Below are positions 17,697 to 25,929 of a stretch of 64,000 bases of DNA, piece by piece. The translations under genes were made by a program, and so were the position numbers. The notes beneath the pieces are model-generated. The model made no database searches. It had not been told where the DNA came from and worked only from the letters and a program-made list of their open reading frames with translations. Location of the stretch: NCBI GenBank assembly GCA_910588645.1, contig CAJUOY010000004.1:34425-98424 (forward strand), given 5' to 3'. The first letter of the stretch is position 1. Each line of letters starts with the position of its first letter. The stretch comes from an uncultured Christensenellaceae bacterium (GTDB lineage: Bacteria; Bacillota; Clostridia; Christensenellales; Borkfalkiaceae).

Positions 17697-19592
17697 TTAT
17701 TCTATCATACTTTCGTATTCATTGTAAAGTTGGTCAAGCTGTAATTTTATGGTTTGAAGGCTTGAAAGGATTTCGTTAACCCTCTTATAATCGGCCGCGA
17801 CTTCGCTGTCGGATAAAAGAAGATTGAGCGAGTTTTCCTCCTCTTCGAGTGCGCATATTTTAGCCTCTATGCTCTTAATACGTTCCTTTCTTTTAGCTTC
17901 GTCCGCGCGCTCCTTTTTAGAGCGGTAGTGAACTTCCTTTTCTTCCCGCCTCTTTAAAAGCTTTTCTTCCGCGGATATGCGGGCGGCCTCCTCACGGTCC
18001 CGTCTCTTCAACTCGGTATACTCGTCGTAACCCGCGTCGTACGAGTTGAGCCTGCCTTCGGCAATTTCAACCGTCCTATCCGCAAGCGCGTTTAAAAAAT
18101 ATCTGTCGTGGGATACGAAAATCAACGTGCCGTCAAATTCCTTTAAAGCCTTTTCCAAACTCTCCCTTGCGGGGAGATCGAGGTGGTTTGTCGGCTCGTC
18201 GAGAAGCAATACGTTGCCCCTCTCGCACTCGAGTATGCAGAGCGCAAGCTTTGCACGCTCGCCGCCCGACAGCGCTCTTACGGGTTTATTCATATCCTCT
18301 TCGAACAATCCGCAACGGGCAAGCGCGGATCTTATCTCAGTCTGAGTGAGCCCGACGTGCCTTTCCCACAACTCCGCCATTACCGTATTGTCGCCGTCGA
18401 GGTTAGCCCCCTCCTGATCGTAAAGCGCAAGTTTGACGAAACGCCCCATCTCGATCTTTCTGTTTCCGCCCCTGTATATGGCTTTCAATAAGGTGGATTT
18501 GCCGGTACCGTTCTCACCCGTTACCGCTACTTTTTCGCCCCTGCGCACCAACAGTCGCCCGTCGGATATAAGCCGTTTACCGTCTATTTCAAGGTCGAGG
18601 CCGTCTATTGAAAGAACGTTCTCATAGGGGCGCGCCTCATACTCGAACCTGTAAACAGGCGGGCGGTGAGGGACGTAAGGCTTTTCGGGAACTTCCAATT
18701 TTTCAAGCTGTTTGACTCTGCTCTGCGCGGACTTCGCCGTAGTTGCCCGTACGATATTCCTTGCAACGTAATCTTGTAGTTTTGCCCTCTCTTCCAAAAT
18801 TGCTTCGTAATCTTTTATAAGTCTTTGGGTGTAGTCGGCCTTTAAAATCTTGTACTTAGAATAATTACCCGTGAACGATAAAAGTTTTTTGTTCTCGATT
18901 TCGAGTATTCTCTCCGTAACTTTATCGAGAAAATACCTGTCGTGAGATACGACCAGCACAGCGCCTTTGAAAGTTTTAAGGTAATCCTCCAACCAATACA
19001 AAGTCGCTATATCGAGGTGGTTTGTCGGCTCGTCGAGTATGAGCATATCGGGCTGTTCCAACAAAAGTCTTGCAAGCTTTAACCTGGTCTTTTCGCCGCC
19101 CGACATAGTGTCTATATTCTGTTCGTATTTGTCCGCAAAACCCATACCGTTTAAAACGGTCTTTATTCTGACTTCGGCGTTATAGCAGTCACGCGAGGCA
19201 ATGAATTTGTTCAAGTTCTCTATCTGCGCCGAAACTACGGCATATTCGCGTTCGTTAGGAGAAATCAGCGCAAGTTTAGCGGACAACTTTTCCAGTCTGT
19301 CCACCGCCGAAAGCTCCTCCTTGAATACTTCAAGCATCTCCGCAAAAACTGTGTTGGATACCGAATATCCGCCGTTCTGTTCGAGATAACCTATCTTCGC
19401 GCCGCTCTTTAAAGTCACCGTGCCGAAGTCGGGAGAATATTCCCTGCATATGAGCTTAATCAGCGTTGTCTTCCCTTCGCCGTTGGCTCCTATGAGGCCG
19501 ATTCTCTCCCCCTCGTGTATGGTAAAAGAGACGTCCTTGAATATTAAATTGTCGCCGTAAGAAAACGACGCGTTTTCAACACTGACAAGCAT
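17697..19592 (-). CDS. ABC-F family ATPase (translation factor type)
   Basis: A soluble ATPase with two ABC domains and no membrane segment, so not a transporter. ABC-F proteins bind the ribosomal E site and rescue stalled or antibiotic-bound ribosomes. Domain 1 has Walker A GANGEGKTT and signature MSGGEKTRLKLARLL. Domain 2 has GENGTGKST and LSGGERAKLAL. Both are followed by the ABC-F hallmark LDEPTNHLD. The inter-domain linker lies at about 225-310, and a charged coiled-coil tail (about 535-631) resembles YfmR/Uup proteins. It starts 3 bases after the radical SAM gene ends and so is translationally coupled. Confidence 0.93.
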   Translation of the reverse strand: MLVSVENASFSYGDNLIFKDVSFTIHEGERIGLIGANGEGKTTLIKLICREYSPDFGTVTLKSGAKIGYLEQNGGYSVSNTVFAEMLEVFKEELSAVDRLEKLSAKLALISPNEREYAVVSAQIENLNKFIASRDCYNAEVRIKTVLNGMGFADKYEQNIDTMSGGEKTRLKLARLLLEQPDMLILDEPTNHLDIATLYWLEDYLKTFKGAVLVVSHDRYFLDKVTERILEIENKKLLSFTGNYSKYKILKADYTQRLIKDYEAILEERAKLQDYVARNIVRATTAKSAQSRVKQLEKLEVPEKPYVPHRPPVYRFEYEARPYENVLSIDGLDLEIDGKRLISDGRLLVRRGEKVAVTGENGTGKSTLLKAIYRGGNRKIEMGRFVKLALYDQEGANLDGDNTVMAELWERHVGLTQTEIRSALARCGLFEEDMNKPVRALSGGERAKLALCILECERGNVLLLDEPTNHLDLPARESLEKALKEFDGTLIFVSHDRYFLNALADRTVEIAEGRLNSYDAGYDEYTELKRRDREEAARISAEEKLLKRREEKEVHYRSKKERADEAKRKERIKSIEAKICALEEEENSLNLLLSDSEVAADYKRVNEILSSLQTIKLQLDQLYNEYESMIE

Positions 19593-19595
19593 AAA

Positions 19596-20447
19596 CTAAA
19601 ATTCCCAACGAGGTATATATAATTCTTCCGCGCTTTCAAAGCCCTGAAGATAAACGTTTTTAAGTCCGCTCGATCGAACCGCTGCCTCGACGCGATCGTA
19701 TTCCCTATGGGTTATGCGGCGTTTAAGTTCGGGATACTTTTCAATTTCTCCGAAAGGCGTATACTGGCTCATAAGGCTGAATATAACGTCTTTGGGAAGC
19801 TCGGAAACAAATTTTACGACGTTAACGCTGTCGTAAGCGGCAAGCGGCAGAACGAGATGTCTCACTATACAGCCCGAAAGAATTTTCCCGTCCTCGCGCA
19901 TAGTAAACGGCTTTTGCGCCATAAACTTTACCGCCGGCAGAGCGAACTTCGAATAGTCTGCGCGGGCGGTATATCTTGCGGCAAGAGCGGAATCTATAAA
20001 CTTTAAATCGGTAAGCCATACGTCAGTTATCTCATCCGCCAAACGGAGCGCTTCCAAGGTTTCGTAACCGTGAGTATTATAGACAACGGGAACGCGCGGA
20101 CGATATATTTCCATTGCCCCTATAATATGCCTTAAATAATGAGTGGGATTGACGAGGTTTATATTTTCCGCTCCGTCGTCCTCCAATTTTTTAAATATGT
20201 CCGCAAGCTCCCTTTCGGTAATCTCCTTGCCGCGGGTATTGCGGGAAAGTTCATAGTTCTGGCAGAACACGCACTTCAAAGAACAGCCGCAAAAAAATAT
20301 ACAGCCGCTCCCGTTTTTGAAAGATACGGGCGGCTCTTCATACGGGTGCAGACCGTATCCTGCTATTTTGAGACCGCTCACTCCGCAAGCTCCGTTTTTC
20401 TTTTCCCTGTCCGTCCCGCAGGCAACGGGACAAGCGTAACAATTCAT
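19596..20447 (-). CDS. Radical SAM protein, PflX-like (COG1313)
   Basis: A 283-residue radical SAM protein related to pyruvate formate-lyase activases. The SAM-cluster motif is CSLKCVFC (CX3CX2C, about residues 55-62) inside CIFFCGCSLKCVFCQNYELS. An extra N-terminal cysteine set (CYACPVACGTDR...GACG, residues 3-21) matches the PflX/COG1313 group. The substrate is unknown. It may be transcribed without a leader: on the minus strand TTGCGT, a 17-bp spacer and TATAAT end 6 bases before the ATG, with no ribosome site. The ABC-F gene follows at once. Confidence 0.88.
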   Translation of the reverse strand: MNCYACPVACGTDREKKNGACGVSGLKIAGYGLHPYEEPPVSFKNGSGCIFFCGCSLKCVFCQNYELSRNTRGKEITERELADIFKKLEDDGAENINLVNPTHYLRHIIGAMEIYRPRVPVVYNTHGYETLEALRLADEITDVWLTDLKFIDSALAARYTARADYSKFALPAVKFMAQKPFTMREDGKILSGCIVRHLVLPLAAYDSVNVVKFVSELPKDVIFSLMSQYTPFGEIEKYPELKRRITHREYDRVEAAVRSSGLKNVYLQGFESAEELYIPRWEF

Positions 20448-20453
20448 AATTTC

Positions 20454-20482
20454 ATTATAAAATAAAACGCGGCAAAACGCAA
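20454..20482 (-). promoter_or_regulatory. Promoter of the radical SAM gene (leaderless arrangement)
   Basis: On the minus strand TTGCGT (20482-20477), a 17-bp spacer, TATAAT (20459-20454), then 6 bases to the ATG at 20447. Confidence 0.55.
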
Positions 20483-20489
20483 ATTTTTA

Positions 20490-20518
20490 TTGACATAGTT
20501 TGGACCGAATGCTATAAT
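20490..20518 (+). promoter_or_regulatory. Consensus sigma-A promoter of the SAM-riboswitch operon
   Basis: A perfect TTGACA (20490-20495), a 17-bp spacer and a perfect TATAAT (20513-20518). The riboswitch begins about 8 bases after the -10 box. Confidence 0.9.
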
Positions 20519-20525
20519 ACTTTAA

Positions 20526-20646
20526 AACCTATAAAGAGTGTGCGAGGGAACGGCCCGCGGACCACACAGCAACCTGCAACGCAAGGTGCTAACGCCGTAC
20601 CGATGGGAATTATAAGATCACTTGCTCCTTATCGGTTGATGAGGAG
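20526..20646 (+). promoter_or_regulatory. SAM-I (S-box) riboswitch with RBS-sequestering hairpin
   Basis: The aptamer (about 20526-20617) has the S-box landmarks in order: AAGAG, GAGGGA..GGCCC, a GTGTG/CACAC P2 stem, GCAACC, and GGTGCTAA. The expression platform is a hairpin at 20625-20646, CTCCTTAT / ATGAGGAG, whose 3' arm contains the GAGGAG Shine-Dalgarno sequence of the next gene and is followed by ATTTTTT. It can therefore act as a translational switch, a terminator, or both. It precedes a GNAT gene and metK, so high SAM should shut off SAM synthesis. Confidence 0.9.
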
Positions 20647-20653
20647 ATTTTTT

Positions 20654-21115
20654 ATGGCCGAAACAATACACGCGGATATCCGCCGGATGACCGAAGCCGA
20701 CAAAACAGAATATTTTACAATGTCCAAAGACTTCTATTCTTCGGGAGTTACTAACTCGCTTATAGACGACAGCGGACGGGAAAAATTCTGGAAAGAAATA
20801 ATCTCGGGAGAGATAGTCAGGGCATATATCATAGGTTACGGCAACAAAACCGCGGGATATGCGGTATGCTGTATGTCCGCTTCGCAGGAAGCCTGCGGGC
20901 GGGTACTGTGGCTTGACGAATTATATATCAAGCCCGAATTCCGCGGCAACGGCCTTGGAAAAGCGTTCTTTGAATTTATAGAAAACAGCGACGAATACGG
21001 TTACGTAAGGCTCGAAGTCGAACACGACAACAAGCGCGCATTAAAACTGTATCAATCTTTGGGATACGCCGACGCAAACTATCTGTCGCTATACAAGAAA
21101 ACAAAAGCCGAGTAG
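20654..21115 (+). CDS. GNAT family N-acetyltransferase
   Basis: A 153-residue acetyltransferase of the GNAT fold. The acetyl-CoA loop is RGNGLGKAF, preceded by [10 protein letters not shown], and the C-terminal [11 protein letters not shown] motif is typical of RimI-like or small-molecule GNATs. The ATG at 20654 sits 7 bases after GAGGAG, which lies in the riboswitch expression platform. A longer in-frame reading from 20540 runs through the riboswitch and is not real. metK follows after 13 bases, so this enzyme is under SAM control. Its substrate is unknown; a role tied to methionine or SAM metabolism is inference from the shared switch. Confidence 0.9.
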   Translation: MAETIHADIRRMTEADKTEYFTMSKDFYSSGVTNSLIDDSGREKFWKEIISGEIVRAYIIGYGNKTAGYAVCCMSASQEACGRVLWLDELYIKPEFRGNGLGKAFFEFIENSDEYGYVRLEVEHDNKRALKLYQSLGYADANYLSLYKKTKAE

Positions 21116-21128
21116 AAAAGGAAAAGTT

Positions 21129-22277
21129 ATGAAAAAATTATTTACAAGCGAAAGCGTGACCGAGGGACACCCCGACAAACTGTGCGACGGAATATCCGAC
21201 GCGATAGTAGATGAAATTCTTAAATCCGATCCTTACGCGAGATGCGCCGTCGAGTGCTGCGCGGCCTATGACAGGCTGTTGATTATGGGCGAAGTCACAA
21301 CGTCCGCAAACGTGGATTACGAGCGCATTGCCCGCAATACCATTGAGAAAACGGGATATATCAGCGGCTCTTTCGCATACGACAAATGCCGTATAGACGT
21401 TGCCGTACATACGCAGAGCCCCGATATAGCTATGGGCGTAGACAGGACGGACAGCAAGGACGTGCGCGACAGCTTCGGCGCGGGCGATCAGGGCATGATG
21501 TTCGGATACGCCTGCCGCGAGACGGAAGAGCTTATGCCTTTGCCCATTGCGCTGGCGCACAGACTTTCGGCGCGGCTTACCGAGGTAAGAAAGAACGGAA
21601 CGTTGCCCTACCTCCGTCCCGACGGAAAGACGCAGGTTACAGTTGAATACGACGGCAGAACCCCCAAACGCATTGAGACGATAGTCATATCATCACAACA
21701 CGACAGCGAAGTAACACAGGAAAAACTTAAGGAAGACATTCTTACAAACGTAATAAAAATAGTTCCCGCAGAGCTTCTTGACGAGAACACCAAATACTTC
21801 ATAAATCCCACGGGGCGCTTCGAGATAGGCGGGCCCGAGGGCGACAGCGGACTTACAGGCAGAAAGATTATAGTAGATACATACGGCGGAAGATGCGCCC
21901 ACGGCGGAGGCGCTTTTTCGGGCAAAGACGCAACAAAAGTCGACCGTTCGGCGGCATATATGGCAAGGTATATCTGCAAAAATCTTGTTGCGGCGGGACT
22001 CTGCGACGAGGTCGAATTACAGGTTGCTTACGCGATAGGAATTGCTCGCCCCGTATCCGTCTTTGTAAACACATTCGGCACGGGTAAACTCGGCGACGGC
22101 GAAATAGCCGATATAGTATTAAAGGAATTCGATTTGCGCCCCTACTCGATAATCGAGACTTTGGAATTGAGAAAGCCTATTTTTGCACAGACGGCGGCTT
22201 ACGGACATTTTGGTAAAGAAGGGCTTCCCTGGGAGCGTTTAAGTAAAGTCAAGGATCTCAAAAAATATCTCAGATAA
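21129..22277 (+). CDS. metK: S-adenosylmethionine synthetase
   Basis: Makes SAM from methionine and ATP. The 382 residues show all family signatures: [33 protein letters not shown], and the [19 protein letters not shown] loop near the active site. It is the second gene of a riboswitch-controlled operon with a GNAT acetyltransferase, which gives direct feedback of SAM on its own synthesis. A ribosome site (AAAAGGAAAAG) precedes the ATG. Confidence 0.98.
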   Translation: MKKLFTSESVTEGHPDKLCDGISDAIVDEILKSDPYARCAVECCAAYDRLLIMGEVTTSANVDYERIARNTIEKTGYISGSFAYDKCRIDVAVHTQSPDIAMGVDRTDSKDVRDSFGAGDQGMMFGYACRETEELMPLPIALAHRLSARLTEVRKNGTLPYLRPDGKTQVTVEYDGRTPKRIETIVISSQHDSEVTQEKLKEDILTNVIKIVPAELLDENTKYFINPTGRFEIGGPEGDSGLTGRKIIVDTYGGRCAHGGGAFSGKDATKVDRSAAYMARYICKNLVAAGLCDEVELQVAYAIGIARPVSVFVNTFGTGKLGDGEIADIVLKEFDLRPYSIIETLELRKPIFAQTAAYGHFGKEGLPWERLSKVKDLKKYLR

Positions 22278-22310
22278 AATCAGTCAAACGACGGCTGTTA
22301 TTCTGAACGA

Positions 22311-22353
22311 AAAAAGCCCGCTATGCTTGGTTTTAAAGCATAGCGGGCTTTTT
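22311..22353 (+). terminator. Terminator after metK
   Basis: A 17-bp stem AAAAAGCCCGCTATGCT / AGCATAGCGGGCTTTTT with a 9-base loop. It may also serve the convergent proS. Confidence 0.9.
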
Positions 22354-22410
22354 AATTTCTTGCATTCTTAAACTTGACTTTTCACTATTATTTTTATTTC
22401 TTTCTATCGC

Positions 22411-23838
22411 TCAATAGGCTCTCGCATAGATTATCATATGCGCGGCTTTCTTGCCGCATACGGCGCATTTTTCCGCGCTTTCACCCTCCGCATAAACGCG
22501 GGCGGTCGCGGCCGTTTCCGCCTTGATTTTATCCTCGCATTCGCGGCAACCGCACCAACCGGCCTTTACAAAGTTACCGCCTTCTACTCCCTTTAATATG
22601 CCCGCCATATCTTCGGCGTAGACAATTCTCTCGTCCCTGCGGGAGCGGGCAGCGTTGAGCATATCCTTTTGAACAATGTCCAAAAGCGCGGCAACCGAAC
22701 CTGCGATACCCTCAAGATTTACGGGAGTTTTTGTAAGATCGTCCCGTCTGAATATGAGCGCTTTACCCTCCTCTATGTCGCGGGGGCCCAATTCAATTCT
22801 TAAAGGCACGCCCTTCATTTCCCATTCGTTGAACTTCCAGCCGGGGCTCTGCTCGCCGTCGTCGAGAACGACTCTTACGCCCGCCGCTTCAAGCTTATCT
22901 CTGATATTTCCGCAAACTTCCAAAACGTTGCCTTTCTTAGCGGCAATGGGAACTATTACTACCTGTACAGGCGCGACTACGGGAGGAAGAACCAGACCGC
23001 GTTTATCTCCGTGCGCCATTATGAGCGCGCCGATAAGTCGTGTGGATACGCCCCAGCTCGTGGTATACGCAAGCTTTTGAACGCCGTCCTTATCGAGATA
23101 TTTTATATCGAAAGCTTTTGAAAAATTCTGTCCGAGATAGTGGGAAGTTCCCGCCTGCAAACTTTTGCCGTCCTTCATCATAGCTTCCATACCGTAGGTC
23201 GCAACGGCGCCGGCAAACTTTTCCTTTTCCGTCTTTTTACCCGTCAATACGGGAATGGCGAGGCAGTTCTCGGCAAATTCTTTATAAACGCCGAGCATAG
23301 CCATAGTCTCCTCTACGGCCTCCTCCTCGCTTGCGTGGGCGGTATGCCCCTCCTGCCATAAAAATTCGGAAGTTCTTAAAAAGGGACGCGTAGTTTTTTC
23401 CCAACGCATTACGTTTGCCCACTGATTTATCTTAATGGGCAGATCGCGGTAAGATTGCAGCCATTTGGAATACATATTTCCGAATATTGTTTCCGACGTG
23501 GGACGTATGGCCAAAGGTTCGGCCAACTCCTCGCCGCCCGCGTGAGTGACGACGGCCACTTCGGGAGCAAATCCCTCCACGTGCTCGGCTTCCTTTGTAA
23601 AATAGCTCATAGGAATAAGCAAGGGGAAATAAGCGTTTTCGTGGCCCGTAGCCTTGAAACGTTTATCAAGTTCCCTCTGTATATTTTCCCATATGGCATA
23701 ACCGTAGGGGCGAATAACCATTGTGCCCTTGACGGGGCCGTAATCCACGAGTTTGGTCTTGACTACAATGTCCGTATACCACTGAGGAAAATCCGAATCT
23801 ATATCGGCAATCTGTTCAACGAATATGTCCTTTGCCAT
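22411..23838 (-). CDS. proS: Prolyl-tRNA synthetase, short archaeal/eukaryotic type
   Basis: A class II synthetase of 475 residues. It is the short form (N-terminus FPQWYTDIVVKTKLVDYGPVKG; motif 2 region around RPFLRTSEFLWQEGHTAH) with a C-terminal zinc-binding domain (CGCRECEDKI ... CAVCGKKA and terminal YARAY), not the long bacterial ProRS with the INS editing domain. The N-terminal part is catalytic, with anticodon binding near residues 285-390. A ribosome site (GGAG) precedes the ATG. No T-box leader is present upstream. Confidence 0.97.
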   Translation of the reverse strand: MAKDIFVEQIADIDSDFPQWYTDIVVKTKLVDYGPVKGTMVIRPYGYAIWENIQRELDKRFKATGHENAYFPLLIPMSYFTKEAEHVEGFAPEVAVVTHAGGEELAEPLAIRPTSETIFGNMYSKWLQSYRDLPIKINQWANVMRWEKTTRPFLRTSEFLWQEGHTAHASEEEAVEETMAMLGVYKEFAENCLAIPVLTGKKTEKEKFAGAVATYGMEAMMKDGKSLQAGTSHYLGQNFSKAFDIKYLDKDGVQKLAYTTSWGVSTRLIGALIMAHGDKRGLVLPPVVAPVQVVIVPIAAKKGNVLEVCGNIRDKLEAAGVRVVLDDGEQSPGWKFNEWEMKGVPLRIELGPRDIEEGKALIFRRDDLTKTPVNLEGIAGSVAALLDIVQKDMLNAARSRRDERIVYAEDMAGILKGVEGGNFVKAGWCGCRECEDKIKAETAATARVYAEGESAEKCAVCGKKAAHMIIYARAY

Positions 23839-23867
23839 AAAAAGCTCCGATAATTAATTTTACGGGT

Positions 23868-23895
23868 ATTATAACATAGCAATGCAAAAAATCAA
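23868..23895 (-). promoter_or_regulatory. Probable promoter of proS
   Basis: On the minus strand TTGATT (23895-23890), a 16-bp spacer and TATAAT (23873-23868). Confidence 0.5.
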
Positions 23896-23919
23896 AGGAT
23901 TTTGACAAACTTTTCAAAA

Positions 23920-23946
23920 ACGGCGGCGGAAAATTTCCGCCGCCGT
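23920..23946 (-). terminator. Orphan GC-rich hairpin upstream of proS
   Basis: Stem ACGGCGGCGGAAA / TTTCCGCCGCCGT followed by TTTTTG on the minus strand. No minus-strand gene lies just before it and it is upstream of the proS promoter, so it is either an insulator or a relic. The rest of 23839-24122 holds only the proS promoter and a TATAAT (24086-24091) that may serve the next gene. Confidence 0.5.
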
Positions 23947-24122
23947 AAAATTGTTTTCGTCAAAACGTTACGCAACAGTGACTCTTACAATGTAGAAAAT
24001 ACCATAATTATCAATATTTTACATATATTTCCGAATATTTTAATCTGCTTCGGATTAAATCATCAAGAAAATTACATACTTATACTATAATCTAAAATCG
24101 ATAACGTAAAAAGAGTTGATTT

Positions 24123-24332
24123 ATGTACAAACGTTTACGCGATTTGCGAGAAGATAAAGATCTGAACCAGACTCAGGTGGCAAAATTCCTGGGGATGTCA
24201 CAGACAGGTTATTCTAAATACGAAACAGGTGAAAATGATATTCCCACCTCTATACTTATTAAGCTTGCCGATTTTTACGACGTGAGCATCGATTACCTGC
24301 TTGAACAGACAAATAATTCCAAAAGGCGTTGA
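24123..24332 (+). CDS. Small XRE-family HTH regulator
   Basis: A 69-residue protein that is essentially a single Cro/C1-type helix-turn-helix: LRDLREDKDLNQTQVAKFLG, then MSQTGYSKYETGENDIP, ending with LADFYDVSIDYLLEQTN. This is the stand-alone XRE layout common in Clostridia. It probably binds DNA as a dimer. Targets are unknown, and it sits alone between proS (divergent) and the hexomutase gene, with its own terminator. A weak AGAG ribosome site precedes the ATG. Confidence 0.93.
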   Translation: MYKRLRDLREDKDLNQTQVAKFLGMSQTGYSKYETGENDIPTSILIKLADFYDVSIDYLLEQTNNSKRR

Positions 24333-24360
24333 ACTGCGGACGATTGTTCGCAGTTTTTTT
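24332..24360 (+). terminator. Terminator after the XRE gene
   Basis: Stem AACTGCGGA / TTCGCAGTT followed by a run of T. It overlaps the last base of the stop codon. Confidence 0.75.
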
Positions 24361-24390
24361 AAATTTTAATTTTTATTTTACCGCAAACGC

Positions 24391-24420
24391 TTGTATTAAA
24401 TTAATCCTTTATAGTATAAT
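24391..24420 (+). promoter_or_regulatory. Promoter of the hexomutase gene (near-leaderless)
   Basis: TTGTAT (24391-24396), an 18-bp spacer and TATAAT (24415-24420), then only 8 bases to the ATG at 24429. No ribosome site is present. Confidence 0.5.
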
Positions 24421-24428
24421 TAATTTGT

Positions 24429-25916
24429 ATGTTGACAGAAGAATTAAAAAGACTTAAAAGCGGAACGGACGTACGCGGCGTTGCAGTCGGCGACAAGTCG
24501 CCTATAACGCTTACGGACGAAGCGGTAAACCTTATCTGTCGGGCTTTTATAAAGTGGCTTTCCGTCAAAACGGGCAAAACGTACTTTAAAATAGCTATCG
24601 GCAACGACAGCCGTATTTCGGCGGAAAGAATAGTCTCTGCCGCAACGCAGGGCTTTTTGTCCTGCGGAAGCGACGTAGTTTACACAGGGCTTTCATCCAC
24701 CCCGTCGATGTTCATTTTATTGAAAGAGTCTGACTTCGGATGCGACGCTTCGGTTATGGTTACCGCCTCGCACCTGCCTTACGACAGAAACGGACTAAAA
24801 TTTTTCACCCCCGACGGCGGCCTTGACGGAAAGGATATAGACGATATTTTGGAAATAGCCGCAAAGGGCGATTTCCCTGTCGGAAAAGGAAAAAAGATAG
24901 AGAGATCGTTTATGGACGAGTATTCGGGAATACTTGTCAAAACGGTGGAAAAGGCCTGCGGTATACTTCCTTTAAAAGGGAAGAAAATAATAGTGGACGC
25001 AGGAAACGGCGCCGGCGGGTTCTTTGCTGAAAAGGTATTAAAGCCGCTTGGGGCAAACGTTGATGGAAGCCAGTTCCTCGAACCCGACGGAAGATTCCCC
25101 AACCATATCCCCAACCCCGAAGATAAAGACGCTATAGAAAGTCTGTCGCAAGCGGTACTACGCGAAAAGGCCGACCTTGGAATTATCTTCGACACGGACG
25201 TCGACAGAGCGGCCTGCGTGGATTGCGACGGCGGAGAAATAAACCGCAACGCGCTTATAGCATTACTTTCCGCAATATTGTTAAAAGGACGGACCGGCGT
25301 CATAGTCACGGACAGCGTGACGAGCGACGGACTTACGGAATTTATTAAAAATCTCGGCGGCGAACACGTAAGGTTCAAACGCGGATACAAGAACGTAATA
25401 GACAAATGCAAGGAAATAAACGACCGCGGAGGCTACTCCCCCCTTGCGATCGAAACTTCAGGACACGCGGCATTCAAAGAAAATTATTATCTCGACGACG
25501 GCGCTTACCTGATAACCAAAATACTTATATCCCTTTCACACCAGGCTAAGGAAGGCAAAACTCTTACTTCTATGATTACCTCTCTCAAACGCCCGGTAGA
25601 AGAAAACGAAATAAGGCTTTCCTTCACGGACGATTGCGCCGATTTCAGAAAAGACGGCGCGTTCGTTATAGAAGAGTTGAAAACACGGGCTTTCGAATGC
25701 GGATTTACGGTTGCGCCCGATAACTATGAGGGTGTAAGGCTAAACACCGGCGAAGGCTGGATTTTGGTGAGAATGAGCGTACACGATCCCGTTATGCCCG
25801 TAAACCTTGAAAGCGACGTCAAGGGCGGCAATATTACGGCTGCCAAAAAGCTTTTATCTTTGCTTGACGGCTATAACTTTTTAAATTTGAATAATCTTAA
25901 AAATTTTATACTCTAA
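24429..25916 (+). CDS. Phosphomannomutase/phosphoglucomutase family protein
   Basis: A phosphohexomutase (alpha-D-phosphohexomutase superfamily) that interconverts hexose 1- and 6-phosphates through a phosphoserine. The 495-residue protein has the active serine at Ser114 in VTASHLPYD, the metal-binding loop DTDVDR (255-260), and the sugar-binding loop region around AIETSGHAAF. Domain 4 is at the C-terminus (about 390-480). PMM versus PGM specificity cannot be decided here. It starts just 8 bases after a TATAAT box without a Shine-Dalgarno sequence. Transketolase follows after 13 bases with a good AAGGAG site, so they form an operon of sugar-phosphate enzymes. Confidence 0.9.
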   Translation: MLTEELKRLKSGTDVRGVAVGDKSPITLTDEAVNLICRAFIKWLSVKTGKTYFKIAIGNDSRISAERIVSAATQGFLSCGSDVVYTGLSSTPSMFILLKESDFGCDASVMVTASHLPYDRNGLKFFTPDGGLDGKDIDDILEIAAKGDFPVGKGKKIERSFMDEYSGILVKTVEKACGILPLKGKKIIVDAGNGAGGFFAEKVLKPLGANVDGSQFLEPDGRFPNHIPNPEDKDAIESLSQAVLREKADLGIIFDTDVDRAACVDCDGGEINRNALIALLSAILLKGRTGVIVTDSVTSDGLTEFIKNLGGEHVRFKRGYKNVIDKCKEINDRGGYSPLAIETSGHAAFKENYYLDDGAYLITKILISLSHQAKEGKTLTSMITSLKRPVEENEIRLSFTDDCADFRKDGAFVIEELKTRAFECGFTVAPDNYEGVRLNTGEGWILVRMSVHDPVMPVNLESDVKGGNITAAKKLLSLLDGYNFLNLNNLKNFIL

Positions 25917-25929
25917 GGAGAAAATATCA

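Noticed and set aside
23902..24090. 62-codon frame upstream of the XRE gene
   Set aside because: It begins inside a GC-rich hairpin, has no ribosome site, and ends in promoter sequence; composition is not protein-like.
23839..24122. T-box leader for proS (also considered for glyQS and glnS)
   Set aside because: No AGGGTGG...CCGCG-type T-box sequence or matching specifier/antiterminator structure is present upstream of any of the three synthetase genes.
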